Assembly (NCBI GenBank): GCA_023846275.1
Contig: CM043877.1
Span: 14,367,107 to 14,431,106 of the forward strand
Origin: Vanilla planifolia
Taxonomy: Eukaryota; Streptophyta; Magnoliopsida; Asparagales; Orchidaceae
Length of the DNA stretch: 64,000 nt
Direction: 5' to 3'
A program made the position numbers and the translations under genes. Positions 1 to 12,429 of the stretch are shown piece after piece. The number at the start of each line of letters is the position of its first letter. Positions within the stretch are counted from its first letter, which is position 1. The notes under the pieces are model-generated. The model did not search any database, was not told where the DNA came from, and saw only the letters and a program-made list of their open reading frames with translations.

Positions 1-761
1 TGCCTCGGATGACATCGTTCTCGACAATCTCGCATAGCGCTTCATGTGCGAAGCACAGCTTCCTGAGGCCCAGGCTTTCTACGGATTCCAAATCGCCATC
101 TAGGACATTCACTCGGAGATGTACAGCCTCCTCCTTGAGACATACATCAAGGAAATCCTGTTTTTTTTGCGCAACCGAGATGGTCCCATGTGTCGCGCGT
201 AAGGCTGAGTGGGCGCTTTAATGGATCGACGCATCTAAAACGTTCGCGAAGGGCCTTCTTGCCTTTGCCTGCATCGAGGGAATCTTCTTCTCCTGTAGCA
301 TCTACGTAATATTCTGGCTCAAGAAGCGTGGGCTTATTCCCGGACCCACGTTTTCCAACGAGCTGATCTCTCAGGACGAAGGCCTTCACTATGATTTCTC
401 CTGTCTCTTGTACAGCCTTCTTAAAGCCAAGCTCTCCGAGGAAAGAGTTTGAGAGATTGTCTCTGATGCTATTGGCATTGAAAACAAATTCATTTGTGAT
501 GCCCTTCCCTACGCCCTTGATTGAATGAACTTGTTCTGATGAGTCATTACAACGAGTTTGTTGCTGATCGACTTCTTGGGGCATTGAATTACAGTGAGAT
601 ATACGATGCTTCGAATCCCTTCGATTGGATGGAGCTCATCTCGCTCTAGGGAAAGACCAACTTCTTTGAGAAGAGGGTCGGTGAGTATCAGAAATGTCCC
701 AGTTATGTCAAGCTTGAACAGCAATGGCTCCATACATGAGTTTTTCAAGGATTATTTTTGA
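1..761 (+). pseudogene. RNR2: RNR2 pseudogene copy 1 (ribonucleotide reductase small subunit), 5' end outside window
   Basis: The intact family member supplies the diiron-tyrosyl radical subunit R2 that, with R1, reduces ribonucleotides to dNTPs in plant cells. This copy starts at about residue 90 of a usual ~335 and runs to the C-terminus. Recognisable pieces in order are the DIHSEMY helix carrying iron ligands and the radical Tyr (about 118-140), the IEGIFFS / [10 protein letters not shown] stretch (about 268-345), [10 protein letters not shown] (about 379-405), and the closing part [17 protein letters not shown], then [11 protein letters not shown] and FFEKRVGEYQK (about 548-692). The FxxDDDF tail that binds R1 is altered. 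In-frame stops (for example at about 35, 112 and 649) and frameshifts are spread along it, so it cannot be expressed. No introns are seen, but plant RNR2 genes can be single-exon, so this does not prove retrocopying. Confidence 0.9.
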
Positions 762-1422
762 AGAAAATTAGTCTTTCTATTGCGTTGATTCTGATATAAG
801 GTATGAGTTTGTTCTGTTTGTGGTGACTTATGTATTGCTTCTTATGTTGTGAAATTCTACAATTTAAAGTGTTTGATGAAATACTTAATTTATTATAATC
901 GTTAAGTGAGCTTCCGAGAATTTGAATCAAATGATTGAGGTCCACTTGTTTCATGCAATTAATAACTAACACACATGAAAGCTTCATTGTTTTTCATAAT
1001 TACATAATTTGTATAATCATTGCTTTGATTTTATTACATGTTTTTTATGCTCATATGTTTTTGCATGATTATAAAATAAATGTGATATTCTTGTTATTAC
1101 TCTTTGTTATTATAGATTACCCCTATATTTCATTATGCTAAGCTTGAATGGCAATGGTGTTATCCATGAGTTTCGCAAGGATGACGATTTTTTAAGAATA
1201 TTAATCTTTCTATTGCGTTAATTCTAATATAAGACAGGAGTTGGTTCTGTTTGGATGACTTATGTATTGGTTCTTATGTTGTGAAATTGTACACCTCTAG
1301 GAGTTTGATAAAATTCTTAACTCATTATAACCAGTAGATGGGTTTTTAAGAATTTGAATCAAATGATTAAGGTCCACTTGTTTCGTACAATTAACAAGTA
1401 AAACATATGAAAGCTTCATCAT
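705..1422 (+). repeat. Duplicated RNR2 3' tail and flank (705-990 and 1137-1422)
   Basis: About 285 bp covering the RNR2 C-terminal codons and the start of the 3' flank occur twice in direct orientation, separated by 146 bp. Both units carry the tail coding for an (H)EF..DD motif, followed by the same flank (the 'ctattgcgtt' and 'ataag' landmarks) ending near 'gaaagcttcat'. The 146-bp spacer (991-1136) matches, in inverse orientation, the flank of RNR2 copy 5 at 43741-43880. The sequence after 1137 matches the flank of copy 2. The pseudogene therefore looks like a recombinant of two RNR2 lineages with its junction near 1134. Confidence 0.75.
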
Positions 1423-3660
1423 TTAGCTATGCTCTGTACTAGCAAAGTTGCTTCTTATATCTTATCATCTTTTTGACATATTTCAATGCTATTGCAAAGT
1501 ATTAAGGCATCAATATCAACAAAAACTTCAAAAAAATGTTGTAGCAAAACTTATTTGTTATGATTTTTTTAGATAATGTTTGATTGGAATGTCATATATG
1601 TGGTGTTGATAGATGATAATATAAATTAGATGTACTATTCATTAAAAAAATTTATGTTGAAAAAATTTTAAAGCAACTTTTAGTCATAACATGTGTGATG
1701 GAAGTTTTAATCTATTTTTGAATATTTTAATTGATGGGTTTGACTTATCATTTGATTTTGTATTTTTGTTCATTAATTATTATTAAGACACCTTCAATCA
1801 GATTTATAAGCATAGCTAAAAATCTCTACTAGTGGTGTGTTCTATTACGAGTCTTATTTCAAAAAAATTCTTATTGATAGATCTTGAAGGATTGTTATTA
1901 TTTTGTGTATTTTTTTGTTTCATTCTAATGTTTCTTTGGAATGAAGAACATTACCCTTTTTTAAGTTGATGTGTAGATCTCTTATTAGCTTAGTTTGCAA
2001 AAAATTTATTCCTTTACTTTTGGGAACAATAAAATAAAATCTTAGTAATTTTATTGATGTAAATATAAATGGAAGAAGTAAGATGAAGTTATTAAAAAAT
2101 TCTTATGTATGTCTTTATTTTTTTGTTTTTATTTTTGTGATTGTGTTTTAGTTCTTATTTATTATATATTTAATTTTATAATGTTTTAAAAGATGTGATT
2201 TACTCTCTTATATGTATCATACAAACTCTATACTTATAGAATTATGTAGATATATAGGCTAAAAAAAATTTTTATTTTTTTGTGTAGGACTATTGGTGTC
2301 ACACAATATGTCATGTAAGTTAATTAAATAATATCAGTCAAACTTATTAGAAATGATATTCATTCTCATCAAGATTAAAAATCAAATATGTAAAGACAAA
2401 AAGAAACCTAAACTATTTAAAACATGAAAGAGTCAAACAATTAGCTGGTTAAGAAACTTATCAAAATTAGGAATTACACATGCTTAAAGAAATGATCAAA
2501 TCCAACACAAATAACGACTCAACCCATTACACAAATAAAACAAATCCCTAAAACTAAGGTCTACAATTGTGAAATTGAGTGTATATCAAATCCAGCGTAC
2601 TTTTATGTGAAAATTAACAAACTTAAGTTAGCACATAAAAGAGAAAAACACTTTTTCACATAGAAGAAACACAAAAAGAAGGAAAGAATCGATTATATTT
2701 TTTGCAGGTGATGCGAGAGTATTTGTAATAATGGAAGCAAGTTATTAGTTGGTGAAAGTTAAAATTAAGAAGACTACAAAAAAAAATAAAAGAAAAGAAT
2801 AAATTTGGAAAAACTTAAGCTACTCAAGGCTAATATATATTATATACTCAAAAGCAACTATTGCAATGGGTTCTAATATATATTATATGCTCAAACCTAT
2901 TACAACCATTTGTCTCAAAGTAAAGATAATGAAAAGCTATTAATCCTTATAATAATATCAAATTCATTTATATCAATTATAATAAATTTTGAGTCGCATA
3001 TTTTTCCCATGTTTTTCCTTGATGTGATTGTTTATTGTTATTTCTTTTCTTTAGGCAATACAACAAGAGTGATTCTAAGTTATACAAATGAACTATCATT
3101 TTCATAAATACTATGACTAATACATATGAATGTGATGTTTCATAATCAATGAAACTTTTGTAAGTTAATTCAAAACTTTTAAAATATTTGTGATAATATT
3201 CAAGAATGATGGATCTTGTTTCTAATTAATGACATATATTTTAGGTCTAATAGAGGTTGATATGTAAGATCTTGACCTTATCTTTGATTGTAGTATTGAA
3301 CTTTGGTCCATCTATAATAAATCCTTCATGCATAAATACTCAACCTTTTTTGTTGCTTCCAATAGTTAAATTTCCCAACACTTGTAGGAACTTTTTAGCA
3401 TAATATCCAAATCCTTCACGAGAAAAACACTCGATAACTTTCTTCCTACATCCTTCTTTATGATAATAACCACATATCTAGCATTAAAAAAATGTCATAG
3501 TTCTAGCCCTTACAATTTAAGATCCTACTCAAGAGGATTAAAGTCTTAAGTTTTTATCATCATTGTGAAGAAAGTACTACTTTCCTTTTAATCCAAAAAA
3601 AACTTGATGGAATTCCCTTAGTGATATTTTAGAATGTGTTTCTCCATGGAGAGGTAATCA
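1423..3660 (+). repeat. RNR2 3'-flank repeat family, copy at copy 1
   Basis: This AT-rich non-coding stretch matches 22800-25640 (same orientation) and, inverted, 26080-31900. Examples are the 'ggaatgtcatat..gtgg' and 'gttgatgtgtagatctctta' segments (about 1590 and 1960) and the 2580-3480 segment. It marks how far RNR2 copies were duplicated with their downstream DNA. No coding potential was recognised. Confidence 0.65.
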
Positions 3661-4860
3661 TATTGTTAATAATTGTTCCATTAAATGATTTGCTTAATTA
3701 ACTCTTATTTCTTTCATTTTTAATTAACATAACATCTCTTTCAAATTATATTTCTAAAGTTTTTATAACAATCTTGCCTTCCTAATGAAGTATTGTCATA
3801 AAGGAATTAGGTTCTATCTTTCATATAAAGGCTCTTCTATGGTCATCCATCGCAAAACTTCTCCACCCCTAGCATGCTTAATCATAAAATTCTCATATAA
3901 TCTTATATAGGTTTGCCTCTAAAAGACACATCAACATTTAAAAATTTATGACTTACATAGCTCAAGATTTGTCACCTTGTAATTGATGTAGAACTTATTT
4001 ATTTATATACTCCACTTAGAAGCATATCAAGAGTTATTCCTTATTCAATGATTTCTCTCTTTTGTACATCATCTAATGATCACTACTTATTTTCTTTAAT
4101 TTTAAGTGTTATAGGCTCATCAGCTTTCACAAACCACATTAAATAAAAGAACTACAACTTTAATATCATATTATAATCTTTTAATATTTGTATTGATGTA
4201 TTATCTAGAATTAATTATATTTTATCCTTCATACAAGAGCACTTCTAGTATGTTTATCCATCCAAAAATTACTTTACGTTTAAAATACTTAACCATGAAT
4301 TTCACAGAATATTTTATCCAAATTAATCCCAAAAGATATCCCACTATTTAAAGAATTATAACTTCACTTTTATAATTTAGGATTTACCTTTTTGTAATTG
4401 ATGTGAAATTTACTTATCTTTATATTGATTGACCTAAAAGAATTAACTCAATATTTAACAATACTTAAATTAAACATAATCTTAAACTCCATCATATAAT
4501 ATTTAGAATTTTATAATAGTTTAACTTCTAAAATCATTTAAATACAACTAGAAATTATTTTGTGAAATTAATAACATTGTCTTTTAAACTTATATAATTT
4601 TGTTGTGAAATATGTTATAAATCATCATATTCTTTTAAAAATATTAAAATAAAATTTAAAATCTAGAGTCCACAAGCTTTAAAACAAATTATTAAAAATA
4701 TGAAAAAAAAAATTTTAAAAAACAATATCAATATATATACATTCTCTTTAATTAATTAATTTAGACGTAATAATATTAATGTGATGAAAACATGTAATAA
4801 GCTTTGATGGTGGTCATGACGTGATGAATAAATAAAGTTAGTTATATAAAAGTTATTTTT
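3661..4860. other. AT-rich DNA, nothing recognised
   Basis: Strongly AT-rich with only short random ORFs. No family, RNA gene or clear repeat was recognised. Confidence 0.5.
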
Positions 4861-4967
4861 TATTTTTAAAAAATCAGGATAAAATAAAGGCATAGTAAGT
4901 ATGTTATTTTTTTGATGAAAATAACATACTTACTATGTCTTTATTTTATCCTGATTTTTGAAAAATA
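4861..4967. repeat. Near-perfect inverted repeat, 50-bp arms, 7-bp loop
   Basis: 4861-4910 is the reverse complement of 4918-4967 with two mismatches; the loop is 4911-4917. The arms are AT-rich and include 'catagtaagtatgttatttt'. A part of the arm ('atagtaagtatgttat') appears once more just outside at about 4968-4983. It fits a small foldback or MITE-like element, or a recent inverted micro-duplication. A small-RNA hairpin is possible in form, but there is no positive evidence for it. No clear target duplication was seen. Confidence 0.85.
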
Positions 4968-5039
4968 ATAGTAAGTATGTTATAAATGTTAAAAAGTACA
5001 ACTTTTGAATAAAAGTTTATACTGAGGTGGAAAAGCACG

Positions 5040-5410
5040 TCGTCTGGGTCGAGCCATTGAATCAGCGCACTGACGTTCCAAAAGCCACATTCAAATTTAA
5101 GTAATAGTTAAGCCAGAAGCTCTTCACAACCCGAAGAAACCAATACAGGGGAATTGCAGCCACAAAAATATCGTCAATGGCGTGCATAACTGTCTGGTGC
5201 TCCGTCGAGCTAACTGAACCTTGGCGACCGGCCTGCTTCCCTTTCTCGCGGGCACAACATCTCCGGCCAAGATTTAGGGGTCCCACCGAATCTCCTTCCG
5301 TGAGGTGCTCCTCAGGGGCGTTCCATTTTCGGCGTTTCCTCAAGATGACCAGGCTCGCCGCAGGAGACCGGCTCAAGGCTATTTCCTGTATATTTTACTC
5401 TTAACTTCTT
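5040..5410 (-). other. GC-rich island with an unrecognised 104-codon ORF (5062-5376, -)
   Basis: The base composition jumps above the surrounding DNA for about 350 bp. The minus-strand ORF has a basic N-terminal half and a hydrophobic stretch near residues 71-90 (FVAAIPLYWFLRVV) that could be one membrane segment. An overlapping plus-strand ORF (5177-5404) is equally open, so the coding strand is uncertain. I do not recognise a family. It may be an exon or 5' leader fragment of a captured or decayed gene. The start codon choice is not supported by anything beyond frame. Confidence 0.3.
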
Positions 5411-7639
5411 GTATTCTTCAAATTTGAGAGAAGCAGAGAGTTATGGAGGTGTTGGCCGGTTTATTAGGGCAGCACTAGGTGCTATTTATGACAATGATTA
5501 CATTGAATCATCACCATCCAATAGATCAACAACTCATCTGTCAATGGACTTGGACATAATCTCTATTTGGTACATCGACTGCAAACTAAAACTGTATTTA
5601 GGACACAATTCGGTGTTTGTTTGATAATGTTAAGAAATGTATATTTTTTTTAATCCAAAAGAAAAAAAAAATATGATAAGAGCAAAATATGCTTCTGTCT
5701 CTTCAAAATAACATTAAAATTTTGTTTTATCATTTTGTGCAATATTTTAAGACTAAGTTAGTCATTTCATAATATCAAACATTTATTGATGGTATAAATA
5801 TACAATTTTAATTGTGCTTATGAAAAATATCTTTCAAATTTATTTTTTTTGTTAATTAACTTAATTTTTAGTAATACTTGTATCAATTGCAGTTTATAAT
5901 AAATAAATAGTTCTGTTGAACAAGGAATACTCCATTGCATACAAAACATTAAACATTGTTGTCCTGAGCTTGACATAATTATGCTGATATAAAAATAATT
6001 ACAAATAAGGAATTTTGTTAAGAGATTTGCAATCTATATAGAAAATAGAATATGATAAACATGGGTAACTCATGCATAAAGTTCATATTTAATGATCGAA
6101 TTTCTCAACCATATGAGTAGCATATTTATTCACATAATAGTAATAGAGAATCAGGAATAGAAATGTCCATTTCATGTGATACAAAAGCAAAACCATTTAA
6201 AATCAACAATGAGTCTCTAAGTCAAGATATTGTGCTTGAACATTTGAGTGAGAGATTGTCATTTGTTTCTATGAAAGCCATGAATCAATATTTGAATCAA
6301 TTAATGTACAAGTTCCAATAATATATTGTTAGTAGTTTGAATTGTCAACTTGAACTTAAGCACCATATATTGTAAGGGAATTATCAACGTAAAGTTAAGT
6401 CCACACCAAAAAGGTATTATTGCAAGAGAGGACTACAACTATCCAATTGTATCAAAGGTCACTTATTAGAGAAAGACAAAGAAAGAAAAATATGAATAGT
6501 GATCATTTTAGTTACAAGGCTTATGTACAATTATAATCCAACCCATGCTATTAATGATACCCATTAACTATTAGTCTAGCTTTATATTATTTAGTTGAAC
6601 CATTGGTCTTCATTTAACCTTGAAATATTTAATGAGAACCATCAACAATCATGGAATTTCTTCAAGGAAGTAGTATTGATGTGTGTTTGGCCTTGAATGA
6701 ATTGTATTCTTCACACATTGTTTGTAAACAATATAGATATTAATTGGCTTGAGTTTGGATTTGGTTCAAATGGGACAAGATCTTTAGTTCAGGAAATCAG
6801 ACTTTATGGTGGAGGATGACAATGACATTTACTTAAAATGTTATAAACATTTGAGTTTATGTTTAAGTCTAACAAGTTGATATTCTAATAGGAGCTTTTG
6901 AGCATAAATATATTAGTTATTGAGTAGGTAGAGGATGAATATGTTAATTTTGAAAGGAAAACTATTGATATGAAAGACAATTGATGAGAAAACTTCAAGC
7001 TAGAAGTCAGTAAGGCATTAGATTAAATTAATAAAAAAAGACTTATTTCGATTATATATATATGTTTTCTCTTTATAGTTTTATTTTGTTGAGTGTAATA
7101 ACAAAAGAATGATGTGAATTATGTTGCTATATTAAATACAATCTTAGTTGATTGTTAATGAACTCTACATTATTGTTCGATTAAAAGGTCATGATTATGG
7201 ATAAGAAGGCTTTCTTAGCCATGGTTTTGAAATTAATAAATGTGTTGAAAAAAATCGCATTTATCCATCAATGGAAACAATCAGATATAAAATTTGTCAA
7301 TAATTGGAGCAAAATATTTATAAATATTTATAAAAGAAACAAAGAAAGGACTTCATATATTTATACAAAATACTTGAAGAGGAGTTGAAGATGAATGTGT
7401 ATGTTAATTGAGTGGTAATTGATGAGCTTTCCTTGAGGACATACATAATAATATGCGTAGGAAATAACTCAAAGTATTGCAATAAAAAGATTCCCTAATT
7501 ATGAGTGCTAGACTTTTCAATGATATGATAACTATTTGAGATATTATTGAGAACATATCATTTGTTTGTGTCATAGAAGTGCTTGAAGTTTACCCAGATA
7601 ATAGAATTTTATCTTTGCACTATATCATAACAAAACTAT
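5411..7639. other. AT-rich DNA, no gene recognised
   Basis: Contains only short, unconserved ORFs. About 60 bp at 5480-5545 ('cactaggtgct' to 'tcaccatccaat') resemble 8975-9045, a short shared repeat fragment. Part of the stretch could be further decayed retrotransposon sequence downstream of the copia remnant at 7640-8700, but I could not identify domains. Confidence 0.4.
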
Positions 7640-8700
7640 TAGCATCTAATAAGAATACTCAATTATGCTAAATTGGAAATTTTTGTTTTGATAGATACAA
7701 TAAGTTCTTAATATCTGTAGGATCCAAAACATCTTTTATATACAAAAAGCCAATTAGAGAAGAAATAATAGTAAAGTTAATATAAGTAATGAGTAATTTA
7801 GTTTCATTACCACCCATAATAGAGCTAATACCTTGATGCAATTGAGAGGTTATGAATGAACCCTAAATGGAGCCATCTTATTGGTTGCTCCAGAGTCTTG
7901 ATGCTAGTCAGCATCAAGAACATCAAGGAGGTCTGTTGAAGACAACTTATTTGCAAAGAAGTAGTAACATATGAAGATTTTTCTTGGTTAGGACAAATGT
8001 AAGTTGTGTTCTTGTTTGTTGTATTTATGATAGCTAATTTAATGACAAGTCAAGGGAGGGTGTTAGCTATAGTGGAGGTTTATGTTTTTGGCAAAGAGTA
8101 TAGGTTGTAGAGTAATTATGTGAGAATTAATGAAAAATGAATGTTTGTGACCATGACCCAAATCTTTATCATACTCTTTTTTATTAAATTTACAAAATAA
8201 ACCACCACAACAATCAGATATTTTTTCAAGTTTATTGGTTTTAGGTTGAACAATAGAAACTCGAATAGTACTATGTAGAAGGGAGATGTGAAGAGGCGTT
8301 TAAGAATTTTTTTTTTCTTGTAATAACAGATCACTCATTTCATCAAAAGTCAATGAAGGTCATTAGAAGTAAAAGGTAAGAAATTTCTTGAACTTGGGAT
8401 CAACGTTATCAATGTCATATTGAATGAGATTAAAACTAGTGATTTGACTTACAACAATTAACTAAAGAATCAATTTAAGGATTTTTTTTTTAGATGTTCT
8501 TGAATTTCAAAAGTTTGTTTTGAGAGATCTCCACTAATCTGTTGTGGAATGTAAATGAATCCTTGGAATCTAGTAATTAGTTTCACTCAAAAAGTTTGTT
8601 ATTAAATACATGGAAGTTCAAAATGTAATCTTTTAGAAGTAGTGGCATTAATCTAGCTTATGATTAAGAAATTAGTTTTGTTCAATAGAGAGACTCAAGC
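7640..8700 (-). mobile_element. Ty1/copia fossil: gag and protease remnant
   Basis: Read on the minus strand, the right part resembles the copia gag (UBN2-like) tail: a segment near 8320-8480 with the usual 'FTS..LHSLTFDEMSDLL' character. It is followed leftwards by a DSGAT-type protease motif near 7880. It is broken, with many disruptions, and no LTR pair could be assigned. Integrase and reverse transcriptase were not recognised. Likely an old insertion. Confidence 0.45.
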
Positions 8701-9179
8701 TTTAGTTATAAAAAAGAAAGAGAGGTTGGTGAGGGTGAAATGTCTAAAAAGATATTGTATTGAAGATTATTAACAAAAATGAAGCCTTCAAATTGCGATT
8801 GATAATTGAAATAGTTGTTTTAGTGAATGGGATGATGCTAGCAATGGGAAGAATCAGAAGGCAAAGATGAAAGATAAGAAGGTAGAGAGAGACAAGTGGA
8901 AGAGCTGGGAAGAAGTAATGAAGTATTCTTTGTAGGCATCCAATAGCATTTGAGAAAAAGTTTAACATTCAAGATGGTTTTATTGTAGCACTTGGTGTTG
9001 TTTATAAACTAGAATACAACAAGTCACCACCATCCAATGCTTCAAGAGATTAATAGATAGTGATCCTAGTTATAACAAATAAATGCTCTTAAAGAAGCAA
9101 TCTATAACTAGTTTTTTTAAGCTTTTATCTAATATGCATGACACGAATCTACTATGATTTTTTTACTTGCTTTCTTTTT
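8701..9179. other. AT-rich DNA between copia remnant and solo LTR
   Basis: No gene recognised. It may include leader or LTR remains of the copia fossil to the left. It shares a short segment with 5480-5545. Confidence 0.35.
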
Positions 9180-10695
9180 TGAAGTGTTTCGTGCTAAGGA
9201 AATCCCACAAGAGGGGTGGGTGAATTGTGTATTTAAAATTTTTATAATTTTCGAAATTAAAACTTAAAAGTTTTAAGCACGAATAAAGAAATTTGAACAC
9301 AAAAGTTTTTAGGTGGTTCGACTCAAAACCGAGTCTACGTCCACCCCCAACCGGTGTTGGAAAAAATCCACTAAATGCACCAATTACAAGTGGGGTTTTT
9401 CGTACGGTTCACCTCAAACATAGTTGGGATTTTTACTACGACTAATCCCAAAACTACTTGAGTTTTTTTTGGGCTCAACTCAAACCCGGGGCTTTAGCAC
9501 TACTGTCGGGATGCCCTTGCCCCAAAACGAAAAATACAACGATTAGCAAAAAGAACTTAGGAGAAATAGGAGGAAAAAGGGAGGCACACACAATTGAAAA
9601 ATTAGAGGGATAGAAATGAGAAAAAAATTGAATCAAGAACCTCTAATTCCAAGCGTCTTGTTGCAGTTCTCCTTTTGAGCTTGAAGGCACCGTTTTTGCT
9701 TGTGATTGCTCGAATTTGAGATCTGAAATCTTTAAAAAATTTAGCAAAGGTAAACTAAATAAATCTTAATTCTTCCCTATTTAGTCCCACACTGCAGAAC
9801 TGAAGTCGGCGCACTACTTTATAAGGAATTTGTGCTGTTTAACTCTCGAGCCTCTGTGGGGCTGGCTCCCCCCTTCCTTGACCAGGATTTCATCACCTGG
9901 TCGGGTTGACTTGACCATGCACTGTTCATTAACCGTTGACTGTCGCTGCAGTTTGACCTAGCCGAGCTCCTCTCTGCGGGCTTTGGGCGGGCTTGGCTTA
10001 GCCAAGCACTGTTCATTTGACTGTTGACCACTACTGTAGTTTGACCTCGCCGTGCTCCTCTCGACGGGCTTTGGGCAGGCATGGCTCGCCCTTTTTCGGG
10101 TCAACCAATTTTTAATTTCTAAAAAACCTGGACGGGCTAATTGCGTGACGGGTCGGCCCGCCCAGTGCTACAGTGAATTTTCCCGAGACTTAAGCTGTTT
10201 TAGGGTTGATTGGAAGATTTTTTGTGCCAAATATTTTACTATAAGTGTACAACAATAATTTTATATTTTTATAGTAATATAAGTTATTTAAGTATCTATG
10301 AAAAGAAATTCATAAAAAACAATTCTTACATAATATTAACAAATCAAATACCAATGTCTATATATTTTGTCAATTACGCTTGGCCCAAAAATCAAATATC
10401 AGTATTTTTTAATTTTACAATATTTTTAAATTTTAATACTACTAGTGTGCCTCATAATCTCAAAAATTGAACATCTCAATTTCAAGAAAATTAATAGAAA
10501 CTCAAATATGAAAATTCTAGTACATGTCTCAAATTTCCTTGAAGTATGCCATGGTTTCAAGGTTTTTAGATACCACTATTTTAGACATGTCAAATACATG
10601 GCTTGATTTAATTAAATATTAATAATTTTACTTAAAATCAAGCCTAAATAAAATATAAACATTTATGCTTGACTCATCAAACACGAGGGGTAACA
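9180..10695 (-). mobile_element. Solo LTR, probably Ty1/copia (first of two copies)
   Basis: About 1.5 kb starting TGAAGTGTTT and ending GTAACA on the plus strand, i.e. TGTTAC...CTTCA on the minus strand. It is related along most of its length to 54244-56101. The minus strand ends with the C-rich 'attcacccaccccctctt'-like segment common near the 3' end of plant copia LTRs, which favours minus orientation. A 'ctttt' motif flanks both sides and may be the target duplication, though the left side is a T-run. No internal genes are present, so it is a recombined or solo LTR. The central part is GC-richer than its surroundings and carries only spurious ORFs. Confidence 0.65.
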
Positions 10696-12003
10696 CTTTT
10701 AATTGTTCATAATTCTTGCTTGTTTGGGTGGAGCTTGTTTTTTACAATTTTGCTGATTGTTACATGTAGAATGACCTCCAATTAGCTTTTGATTGTGTTT
10801 TTTTGTGCAATAGAGTTGTCTTCAAAATCTTTTTGGAATTCTTTAAAGTGAAAAATAATTTTTTAATACAACAAAAGGTTATGCATGAAAATTTTAATAA
10901 CAAAGAGCTTACAAGTCTTGGTGTTGTTTGAGGTGAGAGAATTTTTGGATTATAGAATCACATAGTGTATATCTTTTATAAAAATAATAGTCTATTCTCT
11001 TATTCAATTATTTTGGAATCATTTTATTTCAGGTATAGATACACATAAAATTGGATGATATGTCACCCAAAACAATTGGATACCTATTTTTGGTTGTGTT
11101 AATGATCTAAAAACATCTATGTATTATATATCCTTGTGACATGGGTGAAAAATGTGAACTTCTTGTTTTCACTTAAGTTAATTGTTATCTAACAAATAGA
11201 TTTTGAGATGAAAACATGAGATAATGCATAATCAAATATCTCTTTCTATATATATATATATAAACACACTTTGAGAACTTATTATCTTATTGGGTTAAAG
11301 TGATGATACTAATCATATGTGTTTATAAAGTAATGTGATGAGAAACATTTTGCACTAATCTATTTGTTGTAAGCATTATTTATCCATTTCAATTTTTTAA
11401 GTCTGTAATCAACAAAGTGACAATTCCTTTGCACATTAGAAACATAAATTGGCACATGATTATTTTTACATTAAAATGTCGATTGACTTTGATATGACTA
11501 TATAACTTCGCTTATAAGTTAAATAAAAGTGTTCTCTTTTTGTAAAATATATATTAATTAGCAAAGAGAAAAATGTTTAAATTTTGTTGATTTAAAAGGG
11601 GGAATTTGATACCCTTTTTTAGGGTTCAAAATTCAAATACTCAAGCAAAAAAATAACAAAATTAAAAATTTAATAAAAAATAATATTAATCTTATTATTT
11701 ATATTTATATTAATATAATATAAATTAAGAACTAATATATTTTAACACTCGCTTTCTCTATAGCTTAGATATTTATCATCAATTTGTCACAATTTTTTTT
11801 AAAGGGAGTTTGACGCTTTGAACATATGGACCAATTGGTTATCGAAAAAAGTAAATTGGGTTCATAAAAAATGGCTGTGGTATATTAGCGAATTGGCCTA
11901 CTACAAAAAAGAGAATTCAAAAGTTTAGGAATTTAAGATCAGAACAAAGATGGGGAAACTTAAACGTCTCCCTAAAAGGGATAAGACAAAGTTGAAGAGA
12001 AAG
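10696..12003. other. AT-rich DNA, nothing recognised
   Basis: No coding region, RNA gene or long repeat was identified. A short (TA)n run lies at about 11251-11262. Confidence 0.45.
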
Positions 12004-12380
12004 TTATCTATCTTTCAAAAATATATGAGTGGGGTCAAATATATGACAGGATATTTTGACTGATGACATTCTCACTAATGAAGCGATAATGAATTTCAAT
12101 GTCCTTGGTTTTCTAATTATAGATAAATTACTTGCAATGTGAATAGCAACTTGATTATCATAATACATAGGCTTTGGTTTTGAATTATGAAAACTAAGTT
12201 CTTTAATTAAATACTTAATCCAAAACACTTGACAGGTTGTCTGAGCTATGGCTTGATATTCAATTTTAAAACTAGATTAAGCTATTGTGGTTTATTTCTA
12301 GTTTGTCTAAGTGATCAGATTACCTTCTAATAAGGTACAATAACTTGAAGTTGATTTATCGCCTTTTTAAAGCCAGTGTA
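12004..12380 (-). mobile_element. Ty1/copia fossil: RNase H fragment
   Basis: The minus-strand translation contains the copia RNase H signature YxDNQxAIHIAS (around 12130-12165) and, upstream, the STS.YCTLLEGN motif (around 12310-12360). Only this 3' domain remains. It is broken and bordered on the right by the R2 repeat at about 12430. No LTR was identified. Old. Confidence 0.75.
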
Positions 12381-12429
12381 ATCGTTCTTAGAATACACCT
12401 CAATTTATAAATCATAATATTTTACAAAT

